Assembly: GCA_003666385.1 (NCBI GenBank) | Contig: QPIN01000037.1 | Location: 1 to 32,162, forward strand | Reading direction: 5' to 3' | From: Methylococcales symbiont of Hymedesmia sp. n. MRB-2018 | GTDB lineage: Bacteria > Pseudomonadota > Gammaproteobacteria > Methylococcales > Methylomonadaceae | Length of the DNA stretch: 32,162 nucleotides | Shown: positions 1 to 7,346 of the stretch, piece after piece | Layout of the letters: every line of letters begins with the position of its first letter | Numbering within the stretch: position 1 is the first letter of the stretch | Program-made: the position numbers and the translations under genes | The notes under the pieces: model-generated | Databases searched by the model: none | Seen by the model: only the letters and a program-made list of their open reading frames with translations | Told to the model about the DNA's origin: nothing

Positions 1-113
1 AACCACTGAAAAACAGGAATAAAATTGATTTAATGTATTAAATGACCTAAAGAACAGTGTAATTGACGAAAAAATAGGGGAAGCCTAATGAATATGGATA
101 AAGTTGTTGGTTG

Positions 114-132
114 TGCTGAGGTCTCTAAATAA
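114..132 (+). repeat. solo end of the MITE-like repeat
   Basis: TGCTGAGGTCTCTAAATAA is identical to 1203-1221, the right end and flank of the complete element at 1056-1214. The left part of the element is absent here. The two 19-bp copies are direct repeats enclosing the mddA-like gene. Confidence 0.8.
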
Positions 133-264
133 AATTTAACTGTTTTTAGGCTGATAGGGGTGGTTTTTTGTTTGGGTTTTTAAGGGTTGACTAAATAAGT
201 CTAGCAGGGAGAGCCCTGTTGCAACGCTCTTTATTCAAGTGGGTGCATTTTAGACCATGTATCT

Positions 265-300
265 AAAAAATCAAGGGCTTAAAAAAGACTAAGCCCTTGA
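265..300 (-). terminator. Rho-independent terminator of the mddA-like gene
   Basis: Read on the minus strand, TCAAGGGCTTA pairs perfectly with TAAGCCCTTGA over 11 bp around an 8-nt loop, and a run of six T follows. It sits about 11 nt past the stop codon of the minus-strand methyltransferase gene, as expected for its terminator. Confidence 0.9.
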
Positions 301-310
301 AATATGTAGC

Positions 311-1033
311 TTAATAAACTTTTGGAATAATTTTTGATGTGCGTTTTTGATAATCCATATACGTTTGACCTAATGATTTAGCCAAGCCTTTTTCTTCAAA
401 GTGAATACCTATCAATACATAAACAGACATGCCGATTGAAAACACCAAATGCCCAACGGTCATTGTTGGAAGCGCCCAAAATGCAATCATAAAGCCCAAC
501 ATCATTGGGTGACGTATCCAGCGATAAACTAATTTTTCAGCAAAAGTAACGTCTGTGTACGTTTTCTTAACGAAGTACAGCCACGTTTGACGTAAACCAA
601 ATAGGTCAAAATGATTGGTCAAGAATGTTGCTGCAAAGAGCAGTACCCAACCAAATGCAAACAAGCTCCACAGCACAGTAACCGTCATTGAGTCCTCTAC
701 TTGCCAGACAATTCCTTCCATTGGCTGCCAATAATACATAAAAATAGCTAATGTAATGTCGGACACCAATACATAGGTACTACGTTCTACATGATGCGGA
801 ACAACTGAAACAATCATGTCTTTAAACCAACCACGAGCCATAACACTGTGTTGAACACCCCACATTAAAATCAAGCCAATGTTTATCATTAACGCATTAT
901 CTGAATAGACTTCCATTTCTGTCGAAACGGTTATGGGTAAAAAGATGTCCCCCACAAAACCTATAAAATAAACAAATACCACGAAAAACAGTAAATAACT
1001 AACCGTCCCGTAAAGCATTACTAATAGTCTCAT
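311..1033 (-). CDS. mddA: MddA-like methanethiol S-methyltransferase (NnrU/ICMT-type membrane protein)
   Basis: A 240-residue membrane protein resembling MddA, which methylates methanethiol with S-adenosylmethionine to give dimethyl sulfide. About five to six hydrophobic segments are visible (near residues 5-30, 45-66, 85-102, 118-138 and 175-205). The C-terminal half carries the motif set of isoprenylcysteine-methyltransferase-like enzymes: YRWIRHPMMLGF near 169-180 (the RHP signature), followed by HFEEK near 211-215 and YxxY near 226-230. The early HSVMAR and VERSTYVL blocks also fit MddA/NnrU proteins. The start is ATG with AAAGG just upstream. The gene is monocistronic, with a strong terminator, and is framed on both sides by the same 19-bp sequence derived from a mobile-repeat end, which may mean it arrived as a unit. 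Membrane methyltransferase is secure; the substrate is inferred from family resembance. A generic NnrU-type protein is the alternative. Confidence 0.75.
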   Translation of the reverse strand: MRLLVMLYGTVSYLLFFVVFVYFIGFVGDIFLPITVSTEMEVYSDNALMINIGLILMWGVQHSVMARGWFKDMIVSVVPHHVERSTYVLVSDITLAIFMYYWQPMEGIVWQVEDSMTVTVLWSLFAFGWVLLFAATFLTNHFDLFGLRQTWLYFVKKTYTDVTFAEKLVYRWIRHPMMLGFMIAFWALPTMTVGHLVFSIGMSVYVLIGIHFEEKGLAKSLGQTYMDYQKRTSKIIPKVY

Positions 1034-1055
1034 AACCTTTCCCTTTTTATATTAA

Positions 1056-1214
1056 GAGACCTCAGCATAACTCATGAACGGATAAAAAAGGCTAGAAGTT
1101 TTCCATCTTTCAGCCAAAATAACGTGCAATAGCCTACTATTACACTTGTATTTTGACTAAAACCTGAAAAATTCTATCACTTTTTTCTCTCGTCCAGAGT
1201 TATGCTGAGGTCTC
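1056..1214. mobile_element. MITE-like element, copy 1 (159 bp)
   Basis: The element is bounded by perfect 18-bp terminal inverted repeats, GAGACCTCAGCATAACTC and GAGTTATGCTGAGGTCTC. The interior has no open frame. It shares the blocks TATTACACTTGTATTTTGAC and AATTCTATCACTTTTTTCTC with copies 2 and 3, but has about 18 extra bases near 1090-1112. No clear target duplication is seen. It needs a transposase from elsewhere, since none in this window has matching ends. Confidence 0.85.
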
Positions 1215-1241
1215 TAAATAACAAAGAGCCAAGGAAAAAGG

Positions 1242-1273
1242 AAAAATGAGGACAAAACGTCCTCATTTTTTTT
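1242..1273 (+). terminator. terminator-like hairpin upstream of the REP pair
   Basis: AAAAATGAGGAC pairs perfectly with GTCCTCATTTTT around a 5-nt loop, and the T run extends to 1273. A-rich sequence on the other side would let it work in both directions. No gene feeds it on the plus strand, so it may be a relic, may end a short transcript started inside the MITE-like copy, or may block read-through. Confidence 0.65.
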
Positions 1274-1290
1274 GTCTGTCATTTCTTTAG

Positions 1291-1390
1291 CTCGTTCCCA
1301 CGCTTTGCGTGGGAATGCATATTTTGTTTCAGTTGCTGGTTTATTAGCTTATGCTCTGCTAGGCATTCCCACGCATAGCATGGGAATGAG
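1291..1390. repeat. REP-like inverted pair
   Basis: Two 28-bp palindromic units face each other: one begins CTCGTTCCCACGC at 1291, and its inverted counterpart ends GCATGGGAATGAG at 1390. The two are about 25/28 identical as inverted copies, and each forms its own hairpin (TTCCCACGC/GCGTGGGAA in the first). This is the arrangement of paired REP units (BIME-like). Any open frame crossing it, such as 1272-1505, is an artefact of the repeat. Confidence 0.75.
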
Positions 1391-1571
1391 GACAAAGGAA
1401 AATCAAGTTACTCTTGTATCTTACCCTTTTGATTTCCTTACCTCTTTTGATGATGTAATAAATAGCTCCTTGATTTTATCCTCTAGGTATACGTGGCATT
1501 TGTGATGGGTTTTGCGTGAAAAAAATGAAATTGTATGATAAAAGTGACCCGCCTCAGTTTACCTTTAATGC

Positions 1572-1577
1572 TATACT
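1572..1577 (+). promoter_or_regulatory. -10 box of the gnd-zwf-pgl promoter
   Basis: TATACT lies 35 bases upstream of the gnd start codon. No convincing -35 hexamer stands 16-18 bases before it, so the promoter is weak or activator-dependent, or it is misplaced. Confidence 0.4.
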
Positions 1578-1612
1578 AAGCGGTTAATTTAATTATTAAC
1601 ACAGAGAATAAA

Positions 1613-3058
1613 ATGAAAGCAAATATTGGTTTGTTCGGTTTAGCTGTTATGGGGCAAAATCTGGTCCTCAATATGAATGATAATGGTTATAAAGTCGCTG
1701 TTTATAATCGTACTCAAGATTTAACCGATAAATTCATGGCTGGTGGCGCGAAAGGAACTGAAATAATACCCTCGTATTCCTTAGAAGAGTTCGTTAACAG
1801 TATTGAGGTTCCACGCAAAGTCATGCTAATGGTTAAAGCGGGTGAGGTTGTTGATAAATGTATTGAAGGTTTACTTCCTTTCTTATCGGAGGGTGACATC
1901 ATTATTGATGGTGGCAATTCACTTTTTACCGATTCTAATCGCCGTACAAGCTATCTAAGAGAAAAAGGTATTTTATTTATTGGTACTGGTGTTTCTGGCG
2001 GTGAAGAGGGTGCAAGACACGGCCCTTCTATTATGCCAGGCGGAAATAAAGACGCTTGGGAAAGCGTTAAACCTATTTTTCAAGCCATCAGTGCTAAAGT
2101 AGATGGCGCCCCTTGTTGTCAATGGGTGGGTGAAGATGGTGCAGGGCATTATGTAAAAATGGTACACAATGGCATTGAATATGGTGACATGCAGCTTATA
2201 TGCGAAGCCTATCAGCTCATGTATGAGGGCTTAGAACTTAGCATTGATGAAATTCAAGCTATTTTTTCTGAATGGAATAAAGGGGTTTTAGATTCTTATC
2301 TAGTTGAAATAACAGCCAATATTCTCGCTTTTAAAGATGAAAATGGCAAACCTCTGGTTAACAATATTTTGGATACTGCTGGACAAAAAGGCACAGGAAA
2401 ATGGACAGGGATAAATGCACTGGATATGGGTATTCCACTTACATTGATTGCTGAATCTGTTTTTGCTCGCTGTTTATCAGCGCAAAAAGAGGAAAGAATC
2501 AAAGCTGCTCAACATTTACCTAAGCAAGCAAAACCATTCTCTGGTGATAAGCAAACCATGGTTGATGCCATTCGTGATGCCCTCTATGCTTCAAAAATAA
2601 TTTCTTATGCACAGGGTTTCCAGCTAATGCGCGAAGCAGCAAAAGAATATGACTGGAATTTAAATTACGGCGACATTGCTTTGATGTGGAGAGGGGGTTG
2701 CATTATTCGCAGTCAATTTCTAAGCGATATTAAAAAAGCTTATGAAAAAGTCCCACAATTAGAAAACCTGTTATTAGCCGATTTCTTTTCAAGTGCCATG
2801 TCAACAGCAGATTCTGGCTGGCGCAAAGCGGTTATATTAGGCATTGAGCTTAATATACCCACCCCTGCATTTTCTTCTGCTCTAGCCTACTTTGATGGTT
2901 ATCGTACCGCTCGATTACCTGCTAATTTACTCCAGGCACAACGTGATTATTTCGGTGCGCATAGCTATGAGCGTCTTGATAAACCCAGAGGTGAATTTTT
3001 CCATACCAACTGGACAGGTCAAGGTGGCAACACTGCATCATCCACATACAACGCATAA
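1613..3058 (+). CDS. gnd: 6-phosphogluconate dehydrogenase, decarboxylating
   Basis: Oxidises 6-phosphogluconate to ribulose-5-phosphate plus CO2, reducing NADP+, in the cytosol. At 481 residues it has the long form's usual length. The N-terminal Rossmann fold shows [12 protein letters not shown] (residues 6-17) and the NADP-type YNRT turn (31-34). The substrate site IIDGGNS is at 97-103, [18 protein letters not shown] at 127-144, and the catalytic stretch [13 protein letters not shown] at 182-194, with Lys182 and Glu189 matching Lys183 and Glu190 of the E. coli enzyme. The C-terminal helical domain is complete through the flexible tail. It is the first gene of gnd-zwf-pgl. In type I methanotrophs this decarboxylation completes cyclic oxidation of formaldehyde carbon in the dissimilatory RuMP route; applying that here is inference. 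Confidence 0.97.
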   Translation: MKANIGLFGLAVMGQNLVLNMNDNGYKVAVYNRTQDLTDKFMAGGAKGTEIIPSYSLEEFVNSIEVPRKVMLMVKAGEVVDKCIEGLLPFLSEGDIIIDGGNSLFTDSNRRTSYLREKGILFIGTGVSGGEEGARHGPSIMPGGNKDAWESVKPIFQAISAKVDGAPCCQWVGEDGAGHYVKMVHNGIEYGDMQLICEAYQLMYEGLELSIDEIQAIFSEWNKGVLDSYLVEITANILAFKDENGKPLVNNILDTAGQKGTGKWTGINALDMGIPLTLIAESVFARCLSAQKEERIKAAQHLPKQAKPFSGDKQTMVDAIRDALYASKIISYAQGFQLMREAAKEYDWNLNYGDIALMWRGGCIIRSQFLSDIKKAYEKVPQLENLLLADFFSSAMSTADSGWRKAVILGIELNIPTPAFSSALAYFDGYRTARLPANLLQAQRDYFGAHSYERLDKPRGEFFHTNWTGQGGNTASSTYNA

Positions 3059-3067
3059 GGTAAAACA

Positions 3068-4555
3068 ATGAAAGCAGAAGCCTGTACCTATGTTATCTAT
3101 GGGGCAACTGGAAACCTATCGCGGATTAAATTAATCCCCGCTTTATATCACTTAGATGTTGAAAATTTGTTACCAGAGGGCAGTAAAATTGTCGCACTGG
3201 GTCGCCGAGAATGGGATCAGCAAAAATGGCAGTCTGAAGTCCGTGATATGCTTGAAGAAAAAGCGCGTGGCGGTATTGATAAAACCATCTTTAAGCGTTT
3301 TTGCAAGCGTATGCACTATCACAAAGGTGATATTTCTCAACAAGAAAGCTATGTTGCACTGGCAAACACTTTAACCAATAGTCAAAAATTTCCACAGAAC
3401 CAGGCTTTTTATCTCGCCATCAGTCCTTCTGATTTTGCTAATACCATAAAGCTATTAAGCAAATCTGACCTGTTAAAAGAAGATGCAGGATGGCGTCGGG
3501 TTGTTATTGAAAAACCTTTTGGCTATGACTTACAAAGTGCGCAGTCATTACAAAAGAGTATTGCCAAATATTTACGAGAAGATCAGGTTTATCGTATAGA
3601 CCACTACTTAGGGAAAGGTACTGTACAAAACCTGCTGGTTTTTCGTTTTGCTAACACTATGATGGAACCTCTTTGGAATCGACATTATATTGAATACATC
3701 CAAATTACACATTCCGAAGAGTTGGGCATTGGCACTAGAGCGCAGTATTATGATAACTCTGGCGCGATGCGTGACATGTTGCAAAGCCATCTTTTGCAAT
3801 TACTCACGCTGGTTACTATGGAGCCTCCCGCATCCATGGAAGCTGAATCCTTACGCAATGAAAAAGTCAAAGTACTCAAGTCGATCCGACCTATCCCCAA
3901 AGAAGCCGTACATGCTTGTGCCTTCCGCGCCCAATATTCCAGCGGAAATATAGATAATGAGAGAGTAAAAGCTTATTTGCAAGAGGATAATGTCCCCGAG
4001 AATAGCTTTACAGAAACTTATGCAGCTATAAAACTATATATTGATAACTGGCGCTGGAAAGATGTACCCATCTATATGCGCACGGGAAAACGCATGGCTA
4101 AAGCACAATCAATTATCTCTATTTGTTTTCGTCAGCCTCCTTTACAATTTTTCAGAGATACGCACATTAATGCACCTCGGCCAAACTGGTTGTTATTAGG
4201 CATTCAACCCGAAGAATGTTTTCGCGTTGAAATGACAGTTAAAGAACCAGGTTTAGAAATGAAAACTCGTGTGACCAGTCTTGATGCCAGCTATCGTCAA
4301 GAAGGGGATCATCATACTGATGCTTATGAGGACTTGTTACTAGATGTTATTGAAGGTGACAGCTCTCTTTTCTTGAGATCAGATGAAGTAGAATATGCTT
4401 GGAAAATTGTAGATCCAGTGATACAACAATGGGCACAAGAACGCGAATTTATTGAAACTTACCCTGCTGGAACATGGGGACCTGTAGCTTCAAGGGCAAT
4501 TTTTGACAAAGGAAGTCATCATTGGCGCCACTGTTTAACTCCAGAACCTGAATAG
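3068..4555 (+). CDS. zwf: glucose-6-phosphate 1-dehydrogenase
   Basis: Oxidises glucose-6-phosphate to 6-phosphogluconolactone with NAD(P)+, the entry step of the oxidative pentose phosphate and Entner-Doudoroff routes. The protein has 495 residues, the full family length. The nucleotide-binding loop reads GATGNLS (12-18), with Asn where many homologues have Asp. EKPFG is at 148-152 and the active-site signature RIDHYLGKG at 176-184, with His179 and Lys183. Position 184 is Gly, while the common signature has Glu. The C-terminal domain is complete, including the KEPG and GD...LF..DE blocks. It starts nine bases after gnd with AAGG as a ribosome-binding site and ends three bases before pgl, so translation is probably coupled across the operon. 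Confidence 0.96.
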   Translation: MKAEACTYVIYGATGNLSRIKLIPALYHLDVENLLPEGSKIVALGRREWDQQKWQSEVRDMLEEKARGGIDKTIFKRFCKRMHYHKGDISQQESYVALANTLTNSQKFPQNQAFYLAISPSDFANTIKLLSKSDLLKEDAGWRRVVIEKPFGYDLQSAQSLQKSIAKYLREDQVYRIDHYLGKGTVQNLLVFRFANTMMEPLWNRHYIEYIQITHSEELGIGTRAQYYDNSGAMRDMLQSHLLQLLTLVTMEPPASMEAESLRNEKVKVLKSIRPIPKEAVHACAFRAQYSSGNIDNERVKAYLQEDNVPENSFTETYAAIKLYIDNWRWKDVPIYMRTGKRMAKAQSIISICFRQPPLQFFRDTHINAPRPNWLLLGIQPEECFRVEMTVKEPGLEMKTRVTSLDASYRQEGDHHTDAYEDLLLDVIEGDSSLFLRSDEVEYAWKIVDPVIQQWAQEREFIETYPAGTWGPVASRAIFDKGSHHWRHCLTPEPE

Positions 4556-4558
4556 AAT

Positions 4559-5239
4559 ATGCAAATAATTAATCAATGGCATTCATTTGATACAGCTAAT
4601 CAAGTAGCACAAGCCGTTTGCACACAAATTCTACAAAGTGCTGAACATGCTATTTCTGCAAGAGCATGTTTTCATCTTGTTTTGGCAGGAGGAAGTACCC
4701 CTGAAAAAATTTACCAATTACTAGCCAATGCAAAAACAGACTGGTCAAAATGGTACATTTATTATGGTGATGAGCGTTGTTTAGCTACGGATAATAGTGA
4801 AAGAAACAGCACTATGGCGGCTAACGCTTTGTTATCTAAGGTGGATATACCTACAGAAAATATTTTTACTATGTCCACCGAATTGGGCGCTATAGAAGCC
4901 GCAAAAAAATATCGTCAATCTATTGCCAAGGTTGAACAGTTTGATTTAGTTTTATTAGGCATGGGTGAAGATGGCCATACGGCTAGTTTATTTCCTGGTC
5001 ATATTCATGATCAAGATGAAACTGTACATGCAGTTTATAATTCACCTAAACCACCTTCTGACAGAATATCTTTAAGTGCAAAAACCTTGGCCAATACACG
5101 GCAATTGTTTTTTATTGTTACTGGTGCATCTAAATGTGAGCCTGTTAAGCAATGGAAACAAGGTGTCAAGCTTCCTGTGGTGTCCATTGCCCCAAATACG
5201 GGTGTTGATATTTATATTGATCAAGCCGCTTTAGCTTAA
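4559..5239 (+). CDS. pgl: 6-phosphogluconolactonase (DevB/Pgl type)
   Basis: Hydrolyses 6-phosphogluconolactone to 6-phosphogluconate, linking the products of its two upstream neighbours. At 226 residues it is typical of the SugarP-isomerase-fold Pgl family. Visible motifs are LAGGSTPEKIY (43-53), the GDERC block with the DNSERNS region following, and LLGMGEDGHTASLFPGH near 137-153, the family's catalytic GxGxDGHxASLFP signature with its His. The start codon lies three bases past the zwf stop, with no strong ribosome-binding site of its own, suggesting translational coupling. Order within the operon is gnd-zwf-pgl. Confidence 0.95.
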   Translation: MQIINQWHSFDTANQVAQAVCTQILQSAEHAISARACFHLVLAGGSTPEKIYQLLANAKTDWSKWYIYYGDERCLATDNSERNSTMAANALLSKVDIPTENIFTMSTELGAIEAAKKYRQSIAKVEQFDLVLLGMGEDGHTASLFPGHIHDQDETVHAVYNSPKPPSDRISLSAKTLANTRQLFFIVTGASKCEPVKQWKQGVKLPVVSIAPNTGVDIYIDQAALA

Positions 5240-5241
5240 AT

Positions 5242-5319
5242 AAACAGGGTATTACACCCAAAGATGAAACGATAGAATGTGGGATAAGAAAAATCAGTGC
5301 TACTTTTAAAACCCTGTTT
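5242..5319 (+). repeat. long-loop inverted repeat after pgl
   Basis: AAACAGGGT at 5242-5250 is perfectly complementary to ACCCTGTTT at 5311-5319, separated by 60 bases. It directly follows the pgl stop. It could form a transcript-end structure, but the loop is long and the T run is poor, so a terminator role is uncertain. Confidence 0.35.
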
Positions 5320-5366
5320 TCTCAAAAAAGTATCATTATTAAAATAAATTTAAAGAGGATCATCTT

Positions 5367-6110
5367 ATGTGTTGGAGTGGTGAAGCATCCGCTGTATTAG
5401 CTGTCGGAGGATTAGCAACAGCAGCTTATATAGCCAATAAAGGTGAGTCAAAAGAATTATGGATTCCATTAACTTATTTTGCCTTAATGGAATTGTTACA
5501 GGCATTTACCTATGTCTGGATAGATTTATGTGACAATCCAACTAATCAGGTGCTTACTTTGTTTGGATATATCCATGTAGCATTTCAACCGTTTTTTGTA
5601 AATATGGTTGCTATGTACTTTATTCCTGAAAGTGTCAAAAATAAAATTAGTACGGTAGTTTATACTTTATGTGGAATGAGTACCGTTGCCATGCTGGTTA
5701 AACTATACCCTATGGATTGGGCAGGTACCTGTGTTGTTGGTATTGAAGGTTTTTGTGGAACTCAGCCTTGTTCTGTTTCGGGTGACTGGCATATTGCCTG
5801 GCAATTACCATTGAATGGTTTGATGTCTGAGCCTGTAGACTGGTTGTTTGGTTATGAGTGGGGGCTACATGTTTTTGCTTATGCATTAGCTGCTTTTTAC
5901 TTACCGCTTATGTATGGTTCCTGGCGTTTTGTCGCTTTTCATTATTTAATTGGGCCTTTTATTTCAGATGTGACAACTGACGACCCTAATGAATATGCCG
6001 CTGTTTGGTGTTTATTTTCTATCGCTTTATGCGTCTCGGTCATTAAGACTCCAATTAGAAAATATTTACATGTTAAGAACTGGCCTTATTATCCAAAACA
6101 GAACAGTTAA
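5367..6110 (+). CDS. polytopic membrane protein, MCWSGEAS-type (DUF5765-like)
   Basis: A 247-residue protein that begins MCWSGEASA, an N-terminus I associate with DUF5765-type membrane proteins of unknown function. About six to seven hydrophobic segments are spread along it (near 9-22, 32-48, 63-84, 95-112, 170-192 and 210-225). A cysteine-rich stretch (GTCVVGIEGFCGTQPC, about 119-134) probably lies outside the membrane. Conserved-looking His and Trp residues include YIHVAFQPFF (68-77), EWGLHVFAY (165-173) and FHYLIGPFISD (187-197). The ribosome-binding site AGAGGA is well placed before the ATG. The gene has no operon partners: pgl ends 127 bases upstream. The family assignment comes from memory of the N-terminal motif and no function is claimed. 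Confidence 0.6.
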   Translation: MCWSGEASAVLAVGGLATAAYIANKGESKELWIPLTYFALMELLQAFTYVWIDLCDNPTNQVLTLFGYIHVAFQPFFVNMVAMYFIPESVKNKISTVVYTLCGMSTVAMLVKLYPMDWAGTCVVGIEGFCGTQPCSVSGDWHIAWQLPLNGLMSEPVDWLFGYEWGLHVFAYALAAFYLPLMYGSWRFVAFHYLIGPFISDVTTDDPNEYAAVWCLFSIALCVSVIKTPIRKYLHVKNWPYYPKQNS

Positions 6111-6415
6111 AGTTAAGAGTGTATCTATTAATCAGTTATTGCTGTCTTATCCTTTAATCCTTCTGCTAATTTAGCAAATGCTGCCTATGCAAATATTTGC
6201 AGATAAACACTGGATAAAACTGAAAAAGGTCATGTTAAAAACGGAATCTAGCACGAATCATTTCTTAACCTTACCATCGTATTTTTTAAGGTTGCATAAT
6301 TGCTAATTGTAAATCAAACTCAGTGAGTGCTGTTGATACTCTATACACCATTTACTCCTATATTGTTATGGTTTTGAGTGAGCATACACAGTTTTTAAGC
6401 GATGGGAAAATTTAA
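6111..6415. other. intergenic, no gene seen
   Basis: This stretch lies between the plus-strand membrane protein and the end of the minus-strand toxin relic. It holds a short palindrome GCAAATATTTGC near 6189-6200 and no open frame, terminator or promoter I can support. Confidence 0.5.
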
Positions 6416-6761
6416 TTATTCGCCAATTCCTTCAATTCTATTTGAATACACTCTTATCAGTTTATATTCTTCGCTCATTTTACAAGCATCACTCCAAATT
6501 CTTGATAAAAGTTGATGAAACTCTTTTATTTTCATATTTCCGACTTTTATATGTATGACTCTAGGTGGCGGGAGTGCTGACTATAATCATGTCCGAAAAA
6601 TCAGTATCTTTTGTGACTATCGTGAGATCATTCTCTTTAGCATACGCCTAAATTTCACTATCTTTTAATTCATCATTGATATGAACTATATGCTCATATT
6701 CTTCACTAGCCCAAAAAGAAAAACGACTTGGAATATTTGCATCAATCAAGTATTTCCTCAT
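6416..6761 (-). pseudogene. decayed DUF5615 PIN-like toxin
   Basis: Reading on the minus strand from ATG at 6761, the frame begins MRKYLIDANIPSRF, typical of DUF5615 PIN-like ribonuclease toxins with the early catalytic Asp (LIDANIP). At codon 38 (6648-6650) a TAG replaces the Trp expected in the DSEIWAYA block. The frame then continues through AKENDLTIVTKDTDFSD, containing the later catalytic acidic residues. Near codons 69-71 one extra base shifts the frame; the tail resumes one frame over as PRVIHIKVGNMKIKEF and ends GEGIGE-type at the TAA at 6416-6418. Removing one base gives exactly 115 codons, the normal family length. It starts one base after the antitoxin stop, the usual antitoxin-toxin order. 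It cannot make a full toxin unless the lesions are sequencing errors. Confidence 0.85.
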
Positions 6762-6762
6762 T

Positions 6763-7011
6763 CTATGCTATTTCTTGAAGAATATATTTGTGCCCCATTA
6801 ATTTACTGGCAAAAACTAAACAAGCATGAATATCATTTTTTTCTAAAGATGGATATTGTTTTAAAATTTCTTCTTCTGACTCACCTATACTAAGAAACTC
6901 TACAATTGTCTGAACAGTTATTCTTTTTCCGCGAATTGTTGGTTTGCCATTACATAGATCAGGATCTATTGTAATTATGCCATCTAGGTAACTAATTATT
7001 TTTGGCTTCAT
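6763..7011 (-). CDS. DUF433 antitoxin (VapB45-like)
   Basis: An 82-residue DUF433 protein. This family is a small winged-helix-type antitoxin fold usually encoded just before a DUF5615 PIN-like toxin. Family features are clear: ITIDPDLCNGKPTIRGKRITV near residues 13-33 (the CxGKPxIRGxRI block), followed by TIVEFLSIGESEEEILKQYPSL near 35-55 with the helix-turn-helix-like spacing, then the DIHACLVFA helix. It would bind and neutralise the toxin and probably repress its own promoter. It appears intact, while the toxin gene one base downstream carries a stop and a frameshift, so the antitoxin may be an orphan. The start at ATG 7011 fits the family N-terminus, but its ribosome-binding site is weak. 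Confidence 0.88.
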   Translation of the reverse strand: MKPKIISYLDGIITIDPDLCNGKPTIRGKRITVQTIVEFLSIGESEEEILKQYPSLEKNDIHACLVFASKLMGHKYILQEIA

Positions 7012-7215
7012 CTTTGATTTTCCCTATGTATATGCTTGTAAACATCATAGCTGAAGCGGAATATTTTTGCTGAATTGATTTGTTCTAAACAGCACTTACC
7101 TAGCGAGGCTGTAGAAAACCCTGTTTTATAAAACTCCATTTTCTTATAAAGAATTTATCCCTTAACATCAATAACTTAAAAGCTATAAATTAAAGTATCC
7201 TGTCCTCGTTATCTT

Positions 7216-7300
7216 CACCTGTAAACTCCACGTTTTCGCCTTGCTCTTGAACAAAATAGAGGGCAATCTAAGTAGTTACGGAATACGCTGAGTAGTTACG
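7216..7300 (+). repeat. dispersed repeat family 2, copy A
   Basis: The copy runs from CACCTGTAAACTCCACG through GAGGGCAATCTAAG to GCTGAGTAGTTACG. The same sequence recurs inverted at 21476-21574 and, as its right half only, at 31779-31821. Relative to copy B it lacks about 14 bases in the middle. The right half contains two near-copies of AGTAGTTACG. No coding potential is seen. It is probably an insertion-sequence end or another small mobile repeat. Confidence 0.75.
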
Positions 7301-7346
7301 TTATTTGTTAATAGACATGTTTGGTTTATGACTTGCTCATAAAAAA

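Larger units (their letters stand above)
1..310. other. left-edge intergenic stretch
   Basis: No substantial gene is visible. The stretch holds a tiny open frame of 14 codons at 88-132 behind a good ribosome-binding site (AGGGGA). Its last codons lie inside a solo copy of the end of the MITE-like repeat (TGCTGAGGTCTCTAAATAA at 114-132). A short hairpin (CAGGG-AGAG-CCCTG) lies near 203-216, followed by the terminator of the minus-strand gene at 265-300. The tiny frame may be the 5' stub of a gene cut off by the repeat. Confidence 0.5.

Noticed and set aside
88-132. 14-codon frame with a good ribosome-binding site
   Set aside because: Its end is supplied by the solo mobile-repeat end, so it is more likely a gene stub than a real peptide gene.
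1272-1505. 77-residue open frame
   Set aside because: It crosses both units of the REP-like inverted pair and has no ribosome-binding site or family resemblance.
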